From: UBA830 sp038146925
GTDB lineage: Bacteria; Pseudomonadota; Alphaproteobacteria; MPNO01; UBA830
Assembly (NCBI GenBank): GCA_038146925.1
Contig: JAYQSP010000008.1
Span: 248,001 to 312,000 of the forward strand
Length of the DNA stretch: 64,000 nucleotides
Direction of reading: 5' to 3'
Position numbers and translations under genes: made by a program. The notes below the pieces were generated by a model. That model did not search any database. It saw only the letters and a program-made list of their open reading frames with translations, and was not told where the DNA came from. Shown one piece after another: positions 61,388 through 64,000 of this stretch (the first letter of the stretch is position 1; each line of letters begins with the position of its first letter).

Positions 61388-62241
61388 CGGCCTTTCCAGT
61401 CTGGTTTGCGTTTTTCCCGGAACGCCGCGTTTCCTTCCCGCGAATCCTCCGACTGGATCAGAACCGACTGGCCGAGGCGTTCTATCAGGCGGCCTGTTTC
61501 GGTGTCGGTGTTCTGGCAGGTGTTGATGACGTGCTTGGCCATGCCCATCGCCAGCGGCGCGCGGTCAACCAGAACGCGGGCGAAGGCGAGGGTGCCTTCA
61601 AGCAGGTCGTCCGGTGCGAAGACCCGGTTGGCCAGACCCCAGCGTTCCGCGGTTTCCGCGTCGACCGGCATCGTGGTCATCATCATTTCCTTCAGCCGCC
61701 CGATGCCGATCATCTGGATCATCCGCGATGCCGCGCCCGAAGCCGGGATGACCCCGATATTGTTTTCCGTCAGAACGAATTCAGCCGTATCCGCCGCGGT
61801 GCGGAAGTCGCTGGCGACGGCGATCTCGACGCCGCCGCCGGCACAGATGCCGTTGACCATTGAAATCACCGGCTTTTCCATGTTCTCAATGTCGTCCAGC
61901 ATTTCGTGATTGGCACGGACATAGGCGCGGTATTGCGGTGACGGCAGGTTGTTCTCGTAATCGAGGCCCAGGATATCGCGTCCCGAACAGAAGCCCCGTC
62001 CGGCGCCGGTGATAATCAGGACCCGGATGTTTTCGTCGAAATTCACGTTCCATATGACCGAGCGCATCTCGCGGATCATACGTTCGTCGAAGGCGTTCAG
62101 CTTTTTTGGCCTGTTAAGCGTCAGCAGCCCGATGGCGCCTTCGATAACTTCGTATGTAACGGTTCTGTAGTCGTCCGGATGATCGATGAAACCGACGGGT
62201 TTTCCATCGGCATCGAGACGGACTGTCGGGTCGTCCGACAT
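61384..62241 (-). CDS. Enoyl-CoA hydratase/isomerase family protein (copy 2)
   Basis: 285 residues. Crotonase motifs are GRGFCSGRDILGLDYENN (in part), NGICAGGGVEIAVASDFRTA and GVIPASGAASRMIQMIGIGR, with the central VLIITGAG. The first 25 residues (DADGKPVGFIDHPDDYRTVT) are unusual. It is the first gene of a hydratase-hydrolase-UbiD operon. Confidence 0.92.
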   Translation of the reverse strand: MSDDPTVRLDADGKPVGFIDHPDDYRTVTYEVIEGAIGLLTLNRPKKLNAFDERMIREMRSVIWNVNFDENIRVLIITGAGRGFCSGRDILGLDYENNLPSPQYRAYVRANHEMLDDIENMEKPVISMVNGICAGGGVEIAVASDFRTAADTAEFVLTENNIGVIPASGAASRMIQMIGIGRLKEMMMTTMPVDAETAERWGLANRVFAPDDLLEGTLAFARVLVDRAPLAMGMAKHVINTCQNTDTETGRLIERLGQSVLIQSEDSREGNAAFREKRKPDWKGR

Positions 62242-62310
62242 GGGCGAGGGTCTCCTGCTAATTCAGGAGGTATCATGTCGGGACGGGGAAGGCCGATCAA
62301 GTCGCGCGGA

Positions 62311-63204
62311 TCAGGGCGTGTCGCAGTTTCTGCGGCGGTCGATGAAGTCGGTGATGCGGTCGTTGACCGGCGCGATGTCGTCAAACGGAGACGCCATCGC
62401 GAGAATGATCCTGTAATGTCCGATGTCGGGGATAATCCCCGTCTCGACCTCGGTTCCGGCATCTGACAGTGCCGCCGCGAATTCCCGGGTGTTGGACAGC
62501 CGGACGGTATCGTCGCTGTCGCCATGCAACAGCAGGAAAGGAGGTGTTTTGCCGACGACGCGCTTCGCCGGACGGGCGGTGTCGCGGTTCTTTAGCCCTG
62601 CGAAGACGGCCCGGGTGGTGCGGTATTCAAAGGGATCGAACGCGTAGGGCCCGGAAATGCCGATCACGCCGCAGATCCGCGACCCACTCACGCCTGCGCG
62701 GGCGAAATACGTGTCGTCGACAGTCATCAGCGCGGCGATGTGGGCGCCCGCGGAATGACCGGCGAGGAATACCGGGCGCTTTGCGCCGTTTACGCTGCCG
62801 AGATTGTTCAGCACCCAACGGACGGCCTGCGCCGCGTCGTCCATGAAGGCGGGGAAAGTAACGTCGGGATAGAGGCGGTAATCGGGAATGACGACCGTCA
62901 GCCCCTTCTGCGTCAGGGATTCGGCCACGAAACGGTATTTTTCCCGCGATCCGCTTTTCCAGCTGCCACCATAGAAAAAGACGACAACCGGGGCGCCAAT
63001 ACGGGCTGACTTCGGCCGGTAAACGTCAAGTTTCTGGCGCGGCAGATCGCCATAGGCCAGGCCCGACTGTCTCTTGTAGTCGCCTTCAGGCACGATCGCA
63101 TCGAGCAGCGGCAGCGGCGAACAGCCCGCGACGGCAACGGGTAGAAGAACGGCCGCACGGGAGCGCTGGGCGATCAGTTCACAGAGACGGCGGAGAGACA
63201 GCAT
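62311..63204 (-). CDS. Alpha/beta hydrolase lipoprotein (BD-FAE/esterase-like)
   Basis: 297 residues. The N-terminus has a hydrophobic segment ending VAVAGC, a lipobox, so the protein is probably a lipoprotein on the outer or inner membrane. VFFYGGSWKSGSREKYRFVAE, the nucleophile elbow LAGHSAGAHIAAL, an Asp in LLHGDSDDTVRL and a C-terminal DIGHYRI suit a carboxylesterase/feruloyl-esterase-like triad. It lies 69 bases downstream of the hydratase gene's start and may be monocistronic. Confidence 0.87.
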   Translation of the reverse strand: MLSLRRLCELIAQRSRAAVLLPVAVAGCSPLPLLDAIVPEGDYKRQSGLAYGDLPRQKLDVYRPKSARIGAPVVVFFYGGSWKSGSREKYRFVAESLTQKGLTVVIPDYRLYPDVTFPAFMDDAAQAVRWVLNNLGSVNGAKRPVFLAGHSAGAHIAALMTVDDTYFARAGVSGSRICGVIGISGPYAFDPFEYRTTRAVFAGLKNRDTARPAKRVVGKTPPFLLLHGDSDDTVRLSNTREFAAALSDAGTEVETGIIPDIGHYRIILAMASPFDDIAPVNDRITDFIDRRRNCDTP

Positions 63205-63267
63205 GGACCGGAAACCGCTTGGTGTTCAGAGACATACGAATCCCCGGGCAGCCCGGATCTCGGCGGG

Positions 63268-64000
63268 TTACGGGAGCAGAACGCTCATCCCGGTGGTTGC
63301 CCGGCTTTCCATGTCGCGGTGGGCGTCGGCGACGGCGGTCAGCGGGTAGGTGTGTTCGACCGGAATGTTGACGATACCGCGCGATACCACGTCGATCAGG
63401 TCCTGCGCGCGGTCGAGCATTTCTTCGCGGTTGCGTACATGCCAAAGATAGGCCGCGCTGGTGACGGAGAGTGATCCCATGTGATTGAGCCGGAATATAT
63501 CGAACGGCGGGATCGGCCCCGATGCCGTGCCGTAGGACACCATCAGACCCCTGGGGCGCAGGCAGTGCAGCGATTCCTCGAAGGTGTCAGCGCCGACCGC
63601 GTCGAACACCACCGGGACGCCCTGGCCGGCGGTCAGGGATTTGACGGCGGCGACCACGTCGTCGCGATCGCGGACGAGCGTGTGGTGACAACCGGCATTC
63701 GCGGCGTGCGTCTCTTTCCCTTCCGAGCCGACGATTCCGATCACCCGGGCACCCAGGTGGTTCGCCCACTGACACAGGATCTGTCCGACGCCGCCGGCGG
63801 CGGCGTGGACGGCGATCGTGTCGCCAGGACCGACCGGGTAAACGTCGTGGATCAGGTAGTGAGCAGTGAGGCCCTTGGTCGTCATCGCTGCGGCAGTGGC
63901 GTCGTCGATATTGTCGGGCAGCACAATCAGCCGGTCGGCGCTCATGGTGCGCGCTTCGCAATAGGAGCCGCGCGGCAGCGCATGTCCGCCGCTCGAATAG
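63268..64000 (-). CDS. qor: NADPH:quinone oxidoreductase-like MDR protein, 5'-truncated by the window edge
   Basis: The frame runs off the right edge; besides the ATG at 63945, it continues upstream in phase as ALPRGSYCEARTMSADRLIV, which is normal for Qor, so the start is outside the window. VHAAAGGVGQILCQWANHLG is the Rossmann cofactor motif, and TTKGLTAHYLIHDVYPV and VVFDAVGADTFEESL are typical. It lacks zinc ligands in the part seen. Family members reduce quinones to semiquinones with NADPH. Confidence 0.9.
   Translation of the reverse strand, partial: YSSGGHALPRGSYCEARTMSADRLIVLPDNIDDATAAAMTTKGLTAHYLIHDVYPVGPGDTIAVHAAAGGVGQILCQWANHLGARVIGIVGSEGKETHAANAGCHHTLVRDRDDVVAAVKSLTAGQGVPVVFDAVGADTFEESLHCLRPRGLMVSYGTASGPIPPFDIFRLNHMGSLSVTSAAYLWHVRNREEMLDRAQDLIDVVSRGIVNIPVEHTYPLTAVADAHRDMESRATTGMSVLLP

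Overview
The window looks like chromosomal DNA of a GC-rich alphaproteobacterium, probably a free-living (perhaps marine or soil) heterotroph. The support is the strong G/C third-position bias, AGGAGG-type ribosome sites, tightly overlapped ATGA operons, an alphaproteobacterial-type elongator tRNA-Met with a G1-U72 pair, and the mix of families present: LLM flavin enzymes, VOC dioxygenases, Mo hydroxylases, UbiD decarboxylases, Rieske oxygenases and GMC oxidoreductases. Housekeeping content is small (mnmA, tRNA-Met, class III alcohol dehydrogenase, yaiI). Most of the rest is peripheral catabolism. The organism assignment is inference.

Layout. 1-1485: end of a YghU-like glutathione transferase, a GFA-family gene broken by a nonsense codon, and a cupin. 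1595-10120 (+): an eight-gene operon. It opens with an AhpD-like protein that I read as a selenoprotein (in-frame TGA at the second position of a CxxC motif), followed by an LLM flavin enzyme, a carboxymuconolactone decarboxylase-like protein, a COG0523 metallochaperone, a two-domain VOC dioxygenase and the three subunits of a molybdenum hydroxylase. 10124-12562 (-): amidase and metallo-beta-lactamase-fold hydrolase. 12718-17485 (+): a 4-hydroxybutyryl-CoA dehydratase-like [4Fe-4S] enzyme, a quinone reductase, a NicC-like flavin monooxygenase and a reductive-dehalogenase/QueG-like iron-sulfur protein. 17482-19969 (-): FAD oxidoreductase and ornithine cyclodeaminase-like protein. 20159-21905 (+): TRAP permease remnant, LOG-family protein and a heme-oxygenase-fold diiron (HDO) protein.

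22002-28617 (-): a CoA-dependent degradation operon (enoyl-CoA hydratase, Cys-less SCP2-type thiolase, DUF35 protein, acyl-CoA ligase, acyl-CoA dehydrogenase, UbiD). 28816-36690 (+): thiolase remnant, two SDRs, cupin, FMN-dependent 2-hydroxyacid oxidase, a decayed MerR-like gene, aldehyde dehydrogenase, Gfo/Idh dehydrogenase and a DUF3179 protein. 36819-45198: a molybdopterin oxidoreductase, mnmA, an Hyi-like isomerase, tRNA-Met with promoter and terminator, a GMC oxidoreductase with a Tat-type small subunit, a TylF-like methyltransferase and yaiI. 45284-53441: a second GMC enzyme, EamA remnant, TIM-barrel isomerase, tandem VOC protein, LLM enzyme, TauD-like dioxygenase, MFS exporter and small genes. 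53512-57805: a glutamine-synthetase-like ligase next to a Rieske oxygenase, which recalls the aniline dioxygenase logic, and divergently a cysteine-dioxygenase-like operon. 57859-64000 (-): class III alcohol dehydrogenase, a second UbiD, two alpha/beta hydrolases, an enoyl-CoA hydratase and a truncated quinone oxidoreductase.

The genes read as several short catabolic modules that activate (CoA ligation, glutamylation, Mo-hydroxylation), oxygenate, cleave and decarboxylate aromatic or heteroaromatic substrates. The substrates cannot be named from sequence. Two things stand out across the window: no intact transcriptional regulator is present, and at least five genes survive only as fragments (GFA, TRAP permease, thiolase, MerR, EamA). 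The region therefore appears to be undergoing gene turnover.
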